Positions 8,649 to 17,352 of a DNA stretch of 64,000 nucleotides are shown here, piece after piece. The position numbers and the translations under genes are program-made. The DNA lies in assembly GCF_024790395.1 (NCBI RefSeq), contig NZ_JAJISC010000006.1:124001-188000 (forward strand). The letters are read 5' to 3'. Within the stretch, counting starts at the first letter, position 1, and each line of letters begins with the position of its first letter. Source of the stretch: Halomonas dongshanensis (GTDB lineage: Bacteria; Pseudomonadota; Gammaproteobacteria; Pseudomonadales; Halomonadaceae). Under the pieces are notes generated by a model. That model did not search any database, was not told where the DNA came from, and was given only the letters and a program-made list of their open reading frames with translations.

Positions 8649-9683
8649 ATGGCCAAGAATGACTCTCTCAAAACCGCCTCTGTACTCGCCTTCGAGCGCA
8701 AACTCGACCCGTCCGATGCGCTATTCAGCGCTGGCAGTTGGGATACGCGCAGCGATGCGGCGCAATGGGCGCCCGTGCTGGTTCGCGAAAAGTCGGTGCG
8801 CGGCACCATCTCCAACCGCCTGAAAGCCAAGGATCAAGACCCGCTCAAGCTCGATGCCGCCATCGAGAACCCCAACCTGCAGACGGTGGATGTTGCAACG
8901 CTTCCCCACGATGCCGATACGCTGGCGGTACATTTCACGCTGCGCGTACTCGCAGGGGCTGGGCATCCGTCCGCCTGCAACAACGCCGACTACCAGCAAA
9001 AACTCAAACAGACCGTCAGCGGCTACGTGAGTGAGCACGGCTTTAATGAACTGGCACACCGCTACGCCTGCAACCTCGCCAACGGCCGCTTTTTGTGGCG
9101 CAACCGCATCGGCGCGGAATCGGTCGAGGTGATTGTCAGCCGTATTCAGGAAGGCAAAAAGGCGCAGCAGTGGACGTTCGATGCCCTTGGCCAATCCACG
9201 CGCAGCTTCGAAGGCGACGTGCAAACCAAAGCGCTAGGCGAGTGTATTGCGGGGGCATTATCCGGCGAACAGTACCTGCTGCTCGATGTGGTCGCCTTTG
9301 CACGCGTTGGCGCCGGTCAAGAGGTCTTCCCCTCACAGGAGCTGATTCTGGATCGCTCCCGCGGTGATAAGAGCAAAACCCTCTATAGCATCGGCGATGA
9401 CAAGCACGCCGCCATTCACTCGCAAAAATTGGGTAATGCGCTGCGCACCATCGACACCTGGTACCCGGCGCCGGAAGACGGCAGTGACCTTGGCCCGATC
9501 GCCGTCGAACCCTACGGCTCGGTGACCACCCAAGGCAGCGCTTACCGCCAGCCGAAGCAGAAAGTCGACTTCTATAACCTGCTGGATAACTGGCTGTTGA
9601 AGGATCAGGTGCCTTCGGTCGAGAATCAGCACTTCGTCATGGCCACGCTGATTCGAGGCGGCGTCTTCGGCGACGCGGGGTAA
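8649..9683 (+). CDS. csy3: Type I-F Cascade backbone subunit Csy3 (Cas7f)
   Basis: This 344-residue protein matches the Cas7f backbone that polymerises along the crRNA spacer, six copies for a 32-nt spacer in the described complex. Typical family elements are the N-terminal [20 protein letters not shown] and the [16 protein letters not shown] segment near 140-155. The 32-nt spacers of the downstream array fit the standard six-copy filament. A strong ribosome site lies just before the ATG. Only three bases separate its stop from csy4. Confidence 0.94.
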   Translation: MAKNDSLKTASVLAFERKLDPSDALFSAGSWDTRSDAAQWAPVLVREKSVRGTISNRLKAKDQDPLKLDAAIENPNLQTVDVATLPHDADTLAVHFTLRVLAGAGHPSACNNADYQQKLKQTVSGYVSEHGFNELAHRYACNLANGRFLWRNRIGAESVEVIVSRIQEGKKAQQWTFDALGQSTRSFEGDVQTKALGECIAGALSGEQYLLLDVVAFARVGAGQEVFPSQELILDRSRGDKSKTLYSIGDDKHAAIHSQKLGNALRTIDTWYPAPEDGSDLGPIAVEPYGSVTTQGSAYRQPKQKVDFYNLLDNWLLKDQVPSVENQHFVMATLIRGGVFGDAG

Positions 9684-9686
9684 GCC

Positions 9687-10256
9687 ATGGACCACTACAT
9701 CGATATCCGGCTGCGGCCGGACCCCGACTTTGCGCCGCCCATGCTAATGGAAGCGCTCTACAGCAAGCTGCACCGCGCCCTGTTCGACCTTCAAGCAACC
9801 GACATCGGCGTAAGCTTTCCGCAGCACAAGTTGGGCGTAAACGCGCGCACCCTGGGCGACCATCTGCGCTTGCACAGCACGCAGGCGCGTTTGACGCAGC
9901 TCATGCAGCAGCCGTGGCTAAACGGCATGCGCGATCACGTGAGTGTTGGCGATATTTTGGCCGTACCCGCTGAGGTTCAACATCGCAGCGTCGCGCGCAA
10001 ACAGTTCAACACCGGCAACCCAAGCCGCGCCAAGCGCTACGCCAAGCGCAACGGCTTAGCCGAAGAGCAGGCGCAGGCGATCTATGACCAGGTAGCAGAA
10101 AAGCGCATTGCGCTGCCCTTCGTACAGCTCAACAGCCGCTCGACACAGCAGCGTTTTGCCCTGTTCATCGAGCATGGCAAACCCGAGCCCACGCCCCGAC
10201 CGGGCGAGTTCAATCACTACGGCCTAAGCCCCACCGCCACAATTCCCTGGTTTTGA
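9687..10256 (+). CDS. csy4: CRISPR RNA endoribonuclease Csy4 (Cas6f)
   Basis: The 189-residue product processes the array transcript by cutting at the 3' base of the repeat hairpin, then stays bound to the crRNA 3' end. The start (MDHYIDIRLRPDP) and end (PWF) match the Pseudomonas enzyme. The catalytic His is at the same number, H29, in KLHRAL. The Ser-rich active-site strand LNSRSTQQRF has Ser at 150 and 152, close to the family's S148/S150. An Arg/Lys-rich helix for RNA groove binding spans about 105-125. It is intact, so array processing should work, and it could also act on the decayed repeats near 16724-16807. Confidence 0.95.
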   Translation: MDHYIDIRLRPDPDFAPPMLMEALYSKLHRALFDLQATDIGVSFPQHKLGVNARTLGDHLRLHSTQARLTQLMQQPWLNGMRDHVSVGDILAVPAEVQHRSVARKQFNTGNPSRAKRYAKRNGLAEEQAQAIYDQVAEKRIALPFVQLNSRSTQQRFALFIEHGKPEPTPRPGEFNHYGLSPTATIPWF

Positions 10257-10300
10257 CCCTTTTTTCAGGGCGTTAAAAGCAGATAAAAAATCAATGGCTT

Positions 10301-10337
10301 AGCGGTATCATCTAAGAAAGGGTGATACCGCTTTTTC
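10301..10337 (+). terminator. Intrinsic terminator between csy4 and the CRISPR leader
   Basis: A perfect 10-bp stem (AGCGGTATCA at 10301-10310, TGATACCGCT at 10323-10332) with a 12-nt loop runs into TTTTT. It would end the cas operon transcript, so the array probably relies on its own leader promoter downstream. Confidence 0.75.
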
Positions 10338-10345
10338 TAACCAAA

Positions 10346-10356
10346 GCTCTTTAACA
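10346..10356 (+). promoter_or_regulatory. boxA-type antitermination element in the CRISPR leader
   Basis: GCTCTTTAACA is identical to the boxA core found in rRNA leaders, where the Nus complex loads and suppresses Rho-dependent termination. It lies 28 bp before the first repeat on the transcribed strand. boxA elements ahead of CRISPR arrays have been described; here it would protect a 2-kb untranslated array transcript. Confidence 0.7.
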
Positions 10357-10368
10357 ATCAAACCGTTG
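10356..10368 (+). promoter_or_regulatory. IHF consensus site in the CRISPR leader
   Basis: AATCAAACCGTTG fits the IHF consensus WATCAANNNNTTR at every specified position and lies 16 bp before the first repeat. In type I-E and I-F systems IHF bends the leader so that Cas1-Cas2 inserts at the first repeat. The site is intact although the local Cas1 is not. Confidence 0.7.
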
Positions 10369-10384
10369 TTTCTGCTAAGCTCTA

Positions 10385-12392
10385 GTTCGCTGCCGCACAG
10401 GCAGCTCAGAAATGCAGCGAAACCCTCGCCTGTTGAGCTTCGTGGTTCGCTGCCGCACAGGCAGCTCAGAAACAGGGACTACCAGGGTTATTTCTCGTCC
10501 GATAGTTCGCTGCCGCACAGGCAGCTCAGAAAAATTTGATTTTCCTCGCTTTTCTTCTCATTTCGTTCGCTGCCGCACAGGCAGCTCAGAAAAGTAGAGC
10601 TGAATTTGCTTTGTGATTCCTAACGTTCGCTGCCGCACAGGCAGCTCAGAAATGGTCGTCCAGTCCTTTGAAAATGAACGCGCTGTTCGCTGCCGCACAG
10701 GCAGCTCAGAAAATGACGAAGTGCATCGCTCCCCCGAGCTCCAGGTTCGCTGCCGCACAGGCAGCTCAGAAATGCAGAAAAGTTATCCACACGCTTGACT
10801 TATCGTTCGCTGCCGCACAGGCAGCTCAGAAATGTAGCAAGCCGAGCGGTCGTCGCGGTGGACAGTTCGCTGCCGCACAGGCAGCTCAGAAAGACCTGCC
10901 CCGCTTGGGCGCGCTCGAGGTCCAGTTCGCTGCCGCACAGGCAGCTCAGAAAGCACTAAATAGCCCGTTCTGGACGATGTTATCGTTCGCTGCCGCACAG
11001 GCAGCTCAGAAAACCATATCGGTGCGCGATGCCTGCAGATCGGTGTTCGCTGCCGCACAGGCAGCTCAGAAAACATCAGAAATCTCTGGCTTGGGCATAC
11101 GGTCGTTCGCTGCCGCACAGGCAGCTCAGAAAACCCGTTCGCAACCGGCGGGCCGTCTGAACCAGTTCGCTGCCGCACAGGCAGCTCAGAAATCCAGGGC
11201 GGCGGCGGTGTCGCGCAGCGCGTCGTTCGCTGCCGCACAGGCAGCTCAGAAAGTTGACCGTGGCCATGATCGTATTGCTGCTGCGTTCGCTGCCGCACAG
11301 GCAGCTCAGAAAACTGGGATAGCTCCATGAGCAAGCCTCAGCAAGTTCGCTGCCGCACAGGCAGCTCAGAAACATCGGTCACAACGAACGCAGTTACAAG
11401 CTGAGTTCGCTGCCGCACAGGCAGCTCAGAAATTTGTCGCCCCGGCGACAACGAAGGCCGCGTCGTTCGCTGCCGCACAGGCAGCTCAGAAAATGCTCAA
11501 CAGCTCGCTGTCGGTCTAATGGCTGTTCGCTGCCGCACAGGCAGCTCAGAAATAAGACTTTCTCGTCGGTAAAGTCACGACCGCGTTCGCTGCCGCACAG
11601 GCAGCTCAGAAATACACGCCTATGTTTTCGCGAGCCAGCTTGGCGTTCGCTGCCGCACAGGCAGCTCAGAAAGACGGCCTCAAGGCCAAAATCGCCGCCC
11701 TGTTGTTCGCTGCCGCACAGGCAGCTCAGAAATTCGAATGGACGCTCGGCGGCATGACCGTAGAGTTCGCTGCCGCACAGGCAGCTCAGAAAAAAGCACG
11801 CAAGGCCGCGCCTGCCGATAAGCCGTTCGCTGCCGCACAGGCAGCTCAGAAAGCCCGGGTTGAAATGGGGTAGCGGCGGATGGAGTTCGCTGCCGCACAG
11901 GCAGCTCAGAAATCCTCATTCAGCATGAGAGTTTCACCTTCTCCGTTCGCTGCCGCACAGGCAGCTCAGAAATGTACACAGTTTATGTGGAAGGGTTGAC
12001 GTATGTTCGCTGCCGCACAGGCAGCTCAGAAAGGCATCAACGCTATTACCGGAGCTGTATTACCGTTCGCTGCCGCACAGGCAGCTCAGAAATGAAAGCC
12101 GAGCGCGACGCCTTCACCGGCGTCGTTCGCTGCCGCACAGGCAGCTCAGAAAGAGTAGCTCGGTACGGGCTTCGTCGATGCGGGGTTCGCTGCCGCACAG
12201 GCAGCTCAGAAAACTCCCAGCGGGCGGCTGGGTTGGTAGGTATGGTTCGCTGCCGCCCAGGCAGCTCAGAAACTGAGTGGCTGCATGCCACATACGCTCC
12301 CTGAGTTCGCTGCCGCATAGGAAGCTCAGAAAACGGCGCGTGTCAACACGTTTTTGCAAATAAAGTTCGCTGCCGCACAGGCAGCTAAGAGC
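10385..12392 (+). CRISPR. Type I-F CRISPR array, 34 repeats and 33 spacers of 32 nt
   Basis: The 28-nt repeat begins GTTCGCTGCCGCACAGGCAG and ends CTCAGAAA. It recurs with an exact 60-nt period from 10385 to 12365. Each repeat forms the I-F hairpin GCTGCC-GCACA-GGCAGC and leaves the 8-nt 5' handle CTCAGAAA after Csy4 cutting. The first 31 repeats are identical. The last three, at 12245, 12305 and 12365, carry substitutions, and the final one ends GCTAAGAGC, marking the leader-distal end. The leader (10257-10384) abuts csy4. I saw no duplicate spacers and no obvious match of a spacer to another part of the window, but this was by eye only. Confidence 0.98.
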
Positions 12393-12804
12393 CTAAAGCA
12401 CGAATTGAATTTGTATTGAGGATGTCGTGGGTGCCTGCCGCGCGGGAGGCGCCCGCGCTAGCCCTCATCAACGCCATGTATGCTAGAGCGAAGGGGTCGG
12501 CAGCCATGCCGAGGACAGGCCTTGTAACCCTAAGGTGGCTCGCTTTGATACGCAAGCGTTCGCATATGAAGGTAAATCCATTGACCTTGCTTCGTGGTCG
12601 CTCTTATCTTGGGAGGCATGAAGCAAGAGGCCAATAGTCGCCTGGCGTACCCTGCTTTGGCAGATGAGGTATCGGGGGATGGCGAACCCGCCTTGCTTCA
12701 CCTTTGGCTAGCCTACGTTAGGCAAATAGTCACTTGGCTATATCGTCCTCAAGCCCTGCGGTGTGGGCGTTTGGATACGCCTATGAGGCCAGCGAGTACA
12801 TAAA
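12393..12804. other. Non-coding stretch downstream of the CRISPR array
   Basis: About 410 bp after the last degenerate repeat hold no gene that I can support. The short open frames here have no ribosome site or family resemblance. I see no further repeat copies, insertion sequence ends or tRNA. Confidence 0.5.
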
Positions 12805-12805
12805 A

Positions 12806-12835
12806 AAACGCAAGCCCGTATAAGCTTGCGTTTTT
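12806..12835 (-). terminator. Terminator of the sitABCD operon
   Basis: The stem AAACGCAAGC / GCTTGCGTTT (12806-12815 and 12824-12833) is flanked by an A-run on the left and a T-run on the right, so it can work in both directions. On the minus strand it lies 18 bp past the sitD stop and ends in T7. Confidence 0.8.
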
Positions 12836-12852
12836 CGGTTTCGAGCGTGGCG

Positions 12853-13692
12853 CTACATCATGGCTTCGCGCTTCGCCGTCTGGCGCACGGAGTAGATGAA
12901 AACAATCACGAACACGAGTGTGTAGAGAAGCACGATGGTGGGGGCTGGCGCGCTGTCGATGAAAAATGACAGATAGACGCCAAGAAACGCGATCACGGCC
13001 GACATCGTCACGGCGATGATCAGCATGATGCTAAAGCGCTGAGTCAACAAGAACGCGACGGCTCCTGGGGCGATCAAAAGCGCAATGGCTAGGATGATGC
13101 CCGCCGCCTTCAGCGCACCAACGATGGTCAGCGAGATCAAACATAGCAAGCCATAGTGTAGCCACCGGGTGCGCAGACCCACGGCGCGTGCCTGGGTGGG
13201 ATCGAAGGCGTGGAGTAAAAAATCCTTCCACTTGAGGCCGATCACGCCGATGGTCATTAGGGCAATGAGGGCAGATTCGATAATGTCTTGTCGCCCAATG
13301 CCGAGGATATTACCAAACAGGATGTGATCCAGGTGCACCGTCGATTGAATCTCGACATAGAGCACAAGCCCGAGTCCGAACATGCCCGAAAAGACGATGC
13401 CCATCACCGTATCCTGCTTGATGCGGCTATTCTCCTTCAGAAAGCCGGTGGCTAAGGCGCAGAACATGCCCGCCGCAAAGGCGCCGATGGCCAAGGGAAT
13501 GCCGACGATATAAGAGATCACCACGCCCGGAAAGACCGCATGCGAGATCGCATCGCCCATCAGCGCCCAGCCCTTGAGCACCAAAAAGCAGGAAAGCAGC
13601 GCCATGGGAATCGCGACCAGCACGGCGATGACCATAGCATTGAGCATGAAACTGAACTGGAAGGGGGCAAGTAGCCACTGACCAAGGCTCAT
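12853..13692 (-). CDS. sitD: Manganese/iron ABC transporter permease SitD-like
   Basis: This 279-residue, multi-pass membrane protein is of the ABC-3 permease family. Marker segments are LKGWALMGDAISHAVFPGVV near 40-60 and the central DPTQARAVGLR loop that contacts the ATPase. It is the last of four genes and overlaps sitC by 4 nt (ATGA). Together with SitC it forms a heterodimeric channel, the arrangement of Sit/Yfe systems, whereas zinc systems usually use one permease gene. An intrinsic terminator follows. Confidence 0.88.
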   Translation of the reverse strand: MSLGQWLLAPFQFSFMLNAMVIAVLVAIPMALLSCFLVLKGWALMGDAISHAVFPGVVISYIVGIPLAIGAFAAGMFCALATGFLKENSRIKQDTVMGIVFSGMFGLGLVLYVEIQSTVHLDHILFGNILGIGRQDIIESALIALMTIGVIGLKWKDFLLHAFDPTQARAVGLRTRWLHYGLLCLISLTIVGALKAAGIILAIALLIAPGAVAFLLTQRFSIMLIIAVTMSAVIAFLGVYLSFFIDSAPAPTIVLLYTLVFVIVFIYSVRQTAKREAMM

Positions 13693-14573
13693 GGCGTTCC
13701 CTCCATATCGGCGTGTAGGGGCGTGCGCAGCGCATGTGCTGCCCGGCGGCGTGCGGCCAGCATGCCGTGCTTGGGCGCGAACACGAAAACGAGCAAGAAG
13801 ATCAGCGTTTGCAGCACCACGATGATGCCGCCGGTCGCGCCATCGAGAAAATAGCTAACGTAGGCGCCAAAAAAGCTCGTCAGCGTGCCAATGGCCACGG
13901 CAATGGTCAGTACCCTCGAAAAGCGATCCGACAGCAGATAGGCCGTTGCCCCCGGCGTTACCACCATGCAGATCACCAAAAAGGCACCGACCGTTTGCAG
14001 CGCGGCCACGGTCGAGGCCGATAGCAGGGTAAAGAAAAGCACCTTGAGCGCTGTCGGATTGAGACCGATGGAGCGGGCGTGATTCTCGTCGAAGAAGGTG
14101 ACCAGCAGATCCTTCCACTTGACGAGTAGGATCGATAGTGACACTACGCCGATGATGCCAAGCTGTAGGGTGTCGGATGGCGTGATCGCCAGCACGTTAC
14201 CCAGCACGATCGACTGAATGTTCACCGACGCCGGTGATAGCGACACCATAAAGAGCCCCAGGCCAAAGAAGGCGCTGAAGGTCATGCCGATGATCACGTC
14301 CTCCTTGAGCTTGCTGCGCTGGTTGAGAAACAGCATGGCGGCGGAGGCGAGCCCACCGGCAAAGAAGGCGCCGAGCGAAAACGGCAGGCCAATCATGTAG
14401 GCGCCCGCAACGCCGGGTACGATCGAATGCGACAGTGCATCGCCGATCAGTGACCAGCCCTTGAGCATCAGGTAGCAAGAGAGAAAGGCACACACGCCGC
14501 CCACCAGCGCCGATACCCACATGGCGTTCTGCATGTAGCCATAGCCGAAGGGTTGGAGCAAAAGGTCGATCAT
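13689..14573 (-). CDS. sitC: Manganese/iron ABC transporter permease SitC-like
   Basis: The 294-residue permease parallels SitD, with [20 protein letters not shown] near 38-57 and the [13 protein letters not shown] coupling loop near 163-175. It overlaps sitB by 4 nt at its start and sitD by 4 nt at its end. The C-terminus is a hydrophilic Arg/His tail. Confidence 0.88.
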   Translation of the reverse strand: MIDLLLQPFGYGYMQNAMWVSALVGGVCAFLSCYLMLKGWSLIGDALSHSIVPGVAGAYMIGLPFSLGAFFAGGLASAAMLFLNQRSKLKEDVIIGMTFSAFFGLGLFMVSLSPASVNIQSIVLGNVLAITPSDTLQLGIIGVVSLSILLVKWKDLLVTFFDENHARSIGLNPTALKVLFFTLLSASTVAALQTVGAFLVICMVVTPGATAYLLSDRFSRVLTIAVAIGTLTSFFGAYVSYFLDGATGGIIVVLQTLIFLLVFVFAPKHGMLAARRRAAHALRTPLHADMEGTP

Positions 14574-15517
14574 TGGCGGTGCTCCGTGTCCGCATCGGTG
14601 GTATCGCGCTGGGCGCTCGGTACCGGCAGCTGCCGCCGGGCGGCGACCCCGTTTTGCAGCACCAGCGCACGCTCATCGTCGGTGAAGACGCCCACTGGGT
14701 GGCGCGGCGCCTCGTCGTCGTGTTCGAGCATGAAGTGGCGCAACACGCCGCCAAACGCGCGCTCGAGGTTATGCTGGGTGAAGGTCTCGTCCGTTGGCCC
14801 GTAGTCAAGCACGGTACCCTTGATGAGCACGGTGCGGTCGCAAAATTCCGGTACCGAGCCGAGGTTATGGGTAGACACCAGCATCACCCGGCCTTCGTCG
14901 CGCAGTTCGCGCAAAAGCTCGATGATCTGGTCTTCGGTCTTGACGTCGACGCCGGTAAAGGGCTCATCGAGCAGAATCACTCGGCTGTCTTGGGCCAGGG
15001 CGCGTGCCAGAAAGACGCGCTTGCGCTGGCCACCGGAGAGCTCACCAATCTGGCGCTTTCTGAATTCGCCCATGTTGACGCGGGCCAGCGCCGCATCGAC
15101 CGCTTCGTGGTCGGCACCCTTGGGGATTCGCAGCATCCCCATTTGGCCGTAGCGACCCATCATGACCACGTCTTCGACCAGTACTGGAAACTGCCAGTCG
15201 ACCTCTTCGGACTGCGGTACGTAGGCGATGAGATTGCGCTTCAAGGCGGCTTTCACTGGCATATCGAGCACGCGAATCTCGCCCTTGGCGAGGCGAACGA
15301 ACCCCATGATCGCCTTGAACAGGGTCGATTTGCCGGAACCGTTGACGCCGACCAGTGCGGTGATGGTACCGGTCGGGGTTAAAAAAGTAGCATCGCGCAG
15401 CGCAGTGTGGCCGTTGCGGTAAGTAACCGTCGCACCTTCAACGGCAATACCGCCGCCCGGTGGCCGGGCGGCGGTATCTGGCGCGACGCTCGATGTTCGA
15501 GTGTCGGTTTCTGGCAT
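14570..15517 (-). CDS. sitB: Manganese/iron ABC transporter ATP-binding protein SitB-like
   Basis: The 315-residue ATPase shows Walker [10 protein letters not shown] (near 57-65), the signature [15 protein letters not shown] (near 158-172) and Walker [13 protein letters not shown] (near 180). It is longer than the ~245-residue core, with a ~25-residue polar N-terminal extension and a C-terminal tail after the nucleotide-binding domain. The start overlaps the sitA stop by one base. The tail may contact a partner or be spacer sequence; no recognised domain is visible in it. Confidence 0.88.
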   Translation of the reverse strand: MPETDTRTSSVAPDTAARPPGGGIAVEGATVTYRNGHTALRDATFLTPTGTITALVGVNGSGKSTLFKAIMGFVRLAKGEIRVLDMPVKAALKRNLIAYVPQSEEVDWQFPVLVEDVVMMGRYGQMGMLRIPKGADHEAVDAALARVNMGEFRKRQIGELSGGQRKRVFLARALAQDSRVILLDEPFTGVDVKTEDQIIELLRELRDEGRVMLVSTHNLGSVPEFCDRTVLIKGTVLDYGPTDETFTQHNLERAFGGVLRHFMLEHDDEAPRHPVGVFTDDERALVLQNGVAARRQLPVPSAQRDTTDADTEHRQ

Positions 15518-16431
15518 TATTCCATCCCTGCGGTCAAACCATCGGCGATGGTTTGAGACGTCACCTTAAGTAGATCGATGTAAGTCGGCACTGGGCCATC
15601 CGCGGCGCTCAACGAGTCGACGTAGAGAACGCCGCCGTAGTGGGCACCGGTCTCACGGGCAACCTGCTGCGCCGGATTGGCGGAGACGGTGCTCTCGCTG
15701 AACACGGCCGGAATGTCGTGGGCGCGCACTTCGTCGACCACGTGGCGAACCTGCTGCGGCGTGCCTTCCTGATCGGCGTTGATCGGCCAAAGATAAAGCT
15801 CTTGCATGTCGAAGTCACGGGCCAGATAGGAGAACGCCCCTTCGCTCGAAACCAGCCAGCGCTTGTCGTCGGGGATTTGAGAAAGCGCTTCACGGATCGG
15901 GGCAATCGCCGCTTCGATCTCTTGTTTATACGCCTCGGCGTTGGCGCGATAGGTATCGGCGTTGTCCGGATCGTAGGTGACGAAAGCATCACGAATGTTG
16001 TCGACGTAGATCAGTGCGCTTTCCGGCGACATCCAGGCGTGCGGGTTGGGTTTGCCATCGTAGGGGCCGCTGGTGATGCTGATCGGCTCGACGCCTTCGG
16101 AGGCCACCACACTGGGTACATCGTTCAAGTTCTGGAAGAACCGCTCGAACCAGCGCTCGAGATCCAGGCCGTTCCAGATGATCAGGTCAGCGCCCTGAGC
16201 GCGCATGATGTCGCCAGGCGTCGGGGAATAGTCATGAATCTCGGCACCGGGGCGAGTGATCGACTCGACCGTTGCAGCGTCACCGGCCACGTTTTGCGCC
16301 ATGTCCGCGATGACCGTGAACGTCGTCACCGCCTTGAACTTCTCTTCCGCGCTGGCTGAGGCGCTAAGTGCGAAGCCCATGGCCAGTGTGGCAACCCATG
16401 CGAGCCTAGAGAAACCTCTCTTTCGATTCAT
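15517..16431 (-). CDS. sitA: Manganese/iron-binding periplasmic protein SitA-like
   Basis: I start this at ATG 16431, with AAGGG upstream, giving 304 residues with a normal signal peptide ending ASASA. A longer frame from 16518 would put 29 residues before it. The protein is a cluster A-I metal-binding protein. Candidate metal ligands are the His in [11 protein letters not shown], the His in NPHAWMSP, the Glu in [10 protein letters not shown] and the Asp in LYVDSLS. The His-His-Glu-Asp set is that of Mn/Fe receptors; zinc receptors use a third His and a His-rich loop, absent here. No confident MntR or Fur box was identified upstream. Confidence 0.85.
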   Translation of the reverse strand: MNRKRGFSRLAWVATLAMGFALSASASAEEKFKAVTTFTVIADMAQNVAGDAATVESITRPGAEIHDYSPTPGDIMRAQGADLIIWNGLDLERWFERFFQNLNDVPSVVASEGVEPISITSGPYDGKPNPHAWMSPESALIYVDNIRDAFVTYDPDNADTYRANAEAYKQEIEAAIAPIREALSQIPDDKRWLVSSEGAFSYLARDFDMQELYLWPINADQEGTPQQVRHVVDEVRAHDIPAVFSESTVSANPAQQVARETGAHYGGVLYVDSLSAADGPVPTYIDLLKVTSQTIADGLTAGME

Positions 16432-16650
16432 GATTATTCCCTTTATGCGTGTGTTTTGGCAGCTATGTAGGGCGTAGCGCGGCCCAAAAGCTACCGGTGC
16501 CAGGTCGACTTGATTCAACCTTAGGTGAAAAGTATGTACTAGGCTTAGTTTTGTAGCAACGTATTAAATGTCTGCTCAGCGGTTGATGTTGATCGGTCTG
16601 CGAGCGCTGGCTGTGAATGCATTACGGTCTTAAATTATCTTTGAAAAGCG

Positions 16651-16679
16651 TCGACCACGTAGATGACTAACGCTATAGT
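16651..16679 (+). promoter_or_regulatory. Candidate sigma-70 promoter ahead of the decayed CRISPR repeats
   Basis: TCGACC (16651-16656, 4/6 to the -35 consensus) and TATAGT (16674-16679, 5/6 to the -10) are 17 bp apart. This would start a plus-strand transcript near 16686. The match is moderate and no coding sequence follows it on this strand before the terminator. Confidence 0.35.
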
Positions 16680-16723
16680 GCGCTGCCGCTTTTGCGGCGG
16701 GCTTGGTAGGCGTGACGAATGCT

Positions 16724-16807
16724 CTTTGCTGCCGGGTAGGCAGCTTAGAAAATGGTGGCATAGAGCAAGTATGCTAAGTGTTGGCTGCCGCACAGGCAGC
16801 GTGACGC
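16724..16807 (+). CRISPR. Decayed two-repeat CRISPR remnant away from the main array
   Basis: The 28 nt at 16724-16751 match the array repeat at 22 positions, and those at 16780-16807 match 20 of the first 21 before diverging. Both keep the full 6-bp hairpin stem with a 5-nt loop. The first leaves a handle CTTAGAAA, one base from the array's CTCAGAAA. The 28 nt between them (16752-16779) would be an abnormally short spacer. A third, weaker copy may start at 16678 (11 of the first 12 bases match). Confidence 0.75.
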
Positions 16808-16844
16808 GCCGATAGCGTCAGTGGCGGTAGGGAATTAGGGCAGG

Positions 16845-16902
16845 AGCTCCGAAAGCACGGGGTGGCACGATAGCGTGTGACCTCTGCATTCGGAGCTTTT
16901 TA
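16845..16902 (+). terminator. Long-hairpin intrinsic terminator
   Basis: AGCTCCGAA (16845-16853) pairs with TTCGGAGCT (16889-16897) and TTTTT follows. Inside, GCA/TGC, GGGGT/ACCTC and CACG-ATAG-CGTG continue the helix almost without a break. The T-run is on the plus strand only, so it ends a rightward transcript, although no plus-strand gene precedes it. Confidence 0.6.
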
Positions 16903-16919
16903 GTAGGGTAATGCGTCGT

Positions 16920-17231
16920 CTAACGCTCTTTGGTATCCGCCGTGGGCTCGAAAGCACGTTTGTCGTCGGGTAGGCGCACGGTGTCACCCAATACAAGTTT
17001 GCCGTGGCCTTTGAGGCGTTGGCCGTGGCCATCGATGAGGGCGACCACGTTACCGATGCTGACTTTCTCCTCTTCGCGATAAACTTCCACCTCGACCCGT
17101 ACCACGATGCCTTCGTAGCGCGCCGACAGAATATCGCCGTGGCCTATCTTGGCGTGGGCGTGATGATCGTTGGAGAACAGTTTGGAAACGCTGGCGTTGC
17201 CGGGTTCATCCCAGTCGATATGTTTATGCAT
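16920..17231 (-). CDS. Hypothetical cytoplasmic protein, 103 residues
   Basis: The frame starts at ATG 17231 behind AGGAGAG. The N-terminal third is His-rich (MHKHID, SNDHHAHAKIGHGD). The rest looks like a small beta-rich domain with alternating Val (IVVRVEVEVY) and ends in a charged tail. There is no signal peptide or membrane segment. I do not recognise a family. The minus-strand gene runs toward the decayed CRISPR region. Confidence 0.6.
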   Translation of the reverse strand: MHKHIDWDEPGNASVSKLFSNDHHAHAKIGHGDILSARYEGIVVRVEVEVYREEEKVSIGNVVALIDGHGQRLKGHGKLVLGDTVRLPDDKRAFEPTADTKER

Positions 17232-17352
17232 CGGGCTCTCCTATTGTTGCACTCAGTAAATATTGAACGCAGTAACATCAAGCGTATTTAGCGTAAGGCT
17301 TATTGCTCAGTGTAGTTCGACATGCGCCGACGTCAGCATTAGGGCGTCAACG

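Larger units (their letters stand above)
16686..16902 (+). ncRNA. Candidate structured RNA containing CRISPR-repeat hairpins
   Basis: This stretch between sitA and the next gene carries a row of hairpins on the plus strand: GCCGC-TTTT-GCGGC (16685-16698), GCTGCC-GGGTA-GGCAGC (16728-16744), GCTGCC-GCACA-GGCAGC (16784-16800), TGACGC/GCGTCA (16802-16820) and a long terminator hairpin (16845-16897). A promoter-like pair precedes it. Two of the hairpins are Csy4-type repeat hairpins. No open frame explains it. It may be a real small RNA or simply the decayed remains of a second CRISPR array. Confidence 0.35.

Noticed and set aside
10412..12318. Several open frames of 60-220 codons with repeated QAAQK, SELPVRQRT or RCRTGSSE motifs
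   Set aside because: They are translations of the CRISPR repeats; the 60-nt period keeps any frame open unless a spacer has a stop.
12333..12352. Short hairpin with T-run inside the last spacer, possibly a terminator
   Set aside because: The stem is only four to five base pairs and the array continues past it with another repeat.
10385..12392. Self-targeting spacers against this window
   Set aside because: No spacer matched another part of the window by eye; a computed search is needed to be certain.
12594..12803. 69-codon plus-strand frame downstream of the array
   Set aside because: No ribosome site and no recognisable family; treated as non-coding.
16678..16705. Third decayed CRISPR repeat
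   Set aside because: The first 12 bases fit, but the rest does not and the pitch to the next copy is 46 rather than 56-60; mentioned only as possible.
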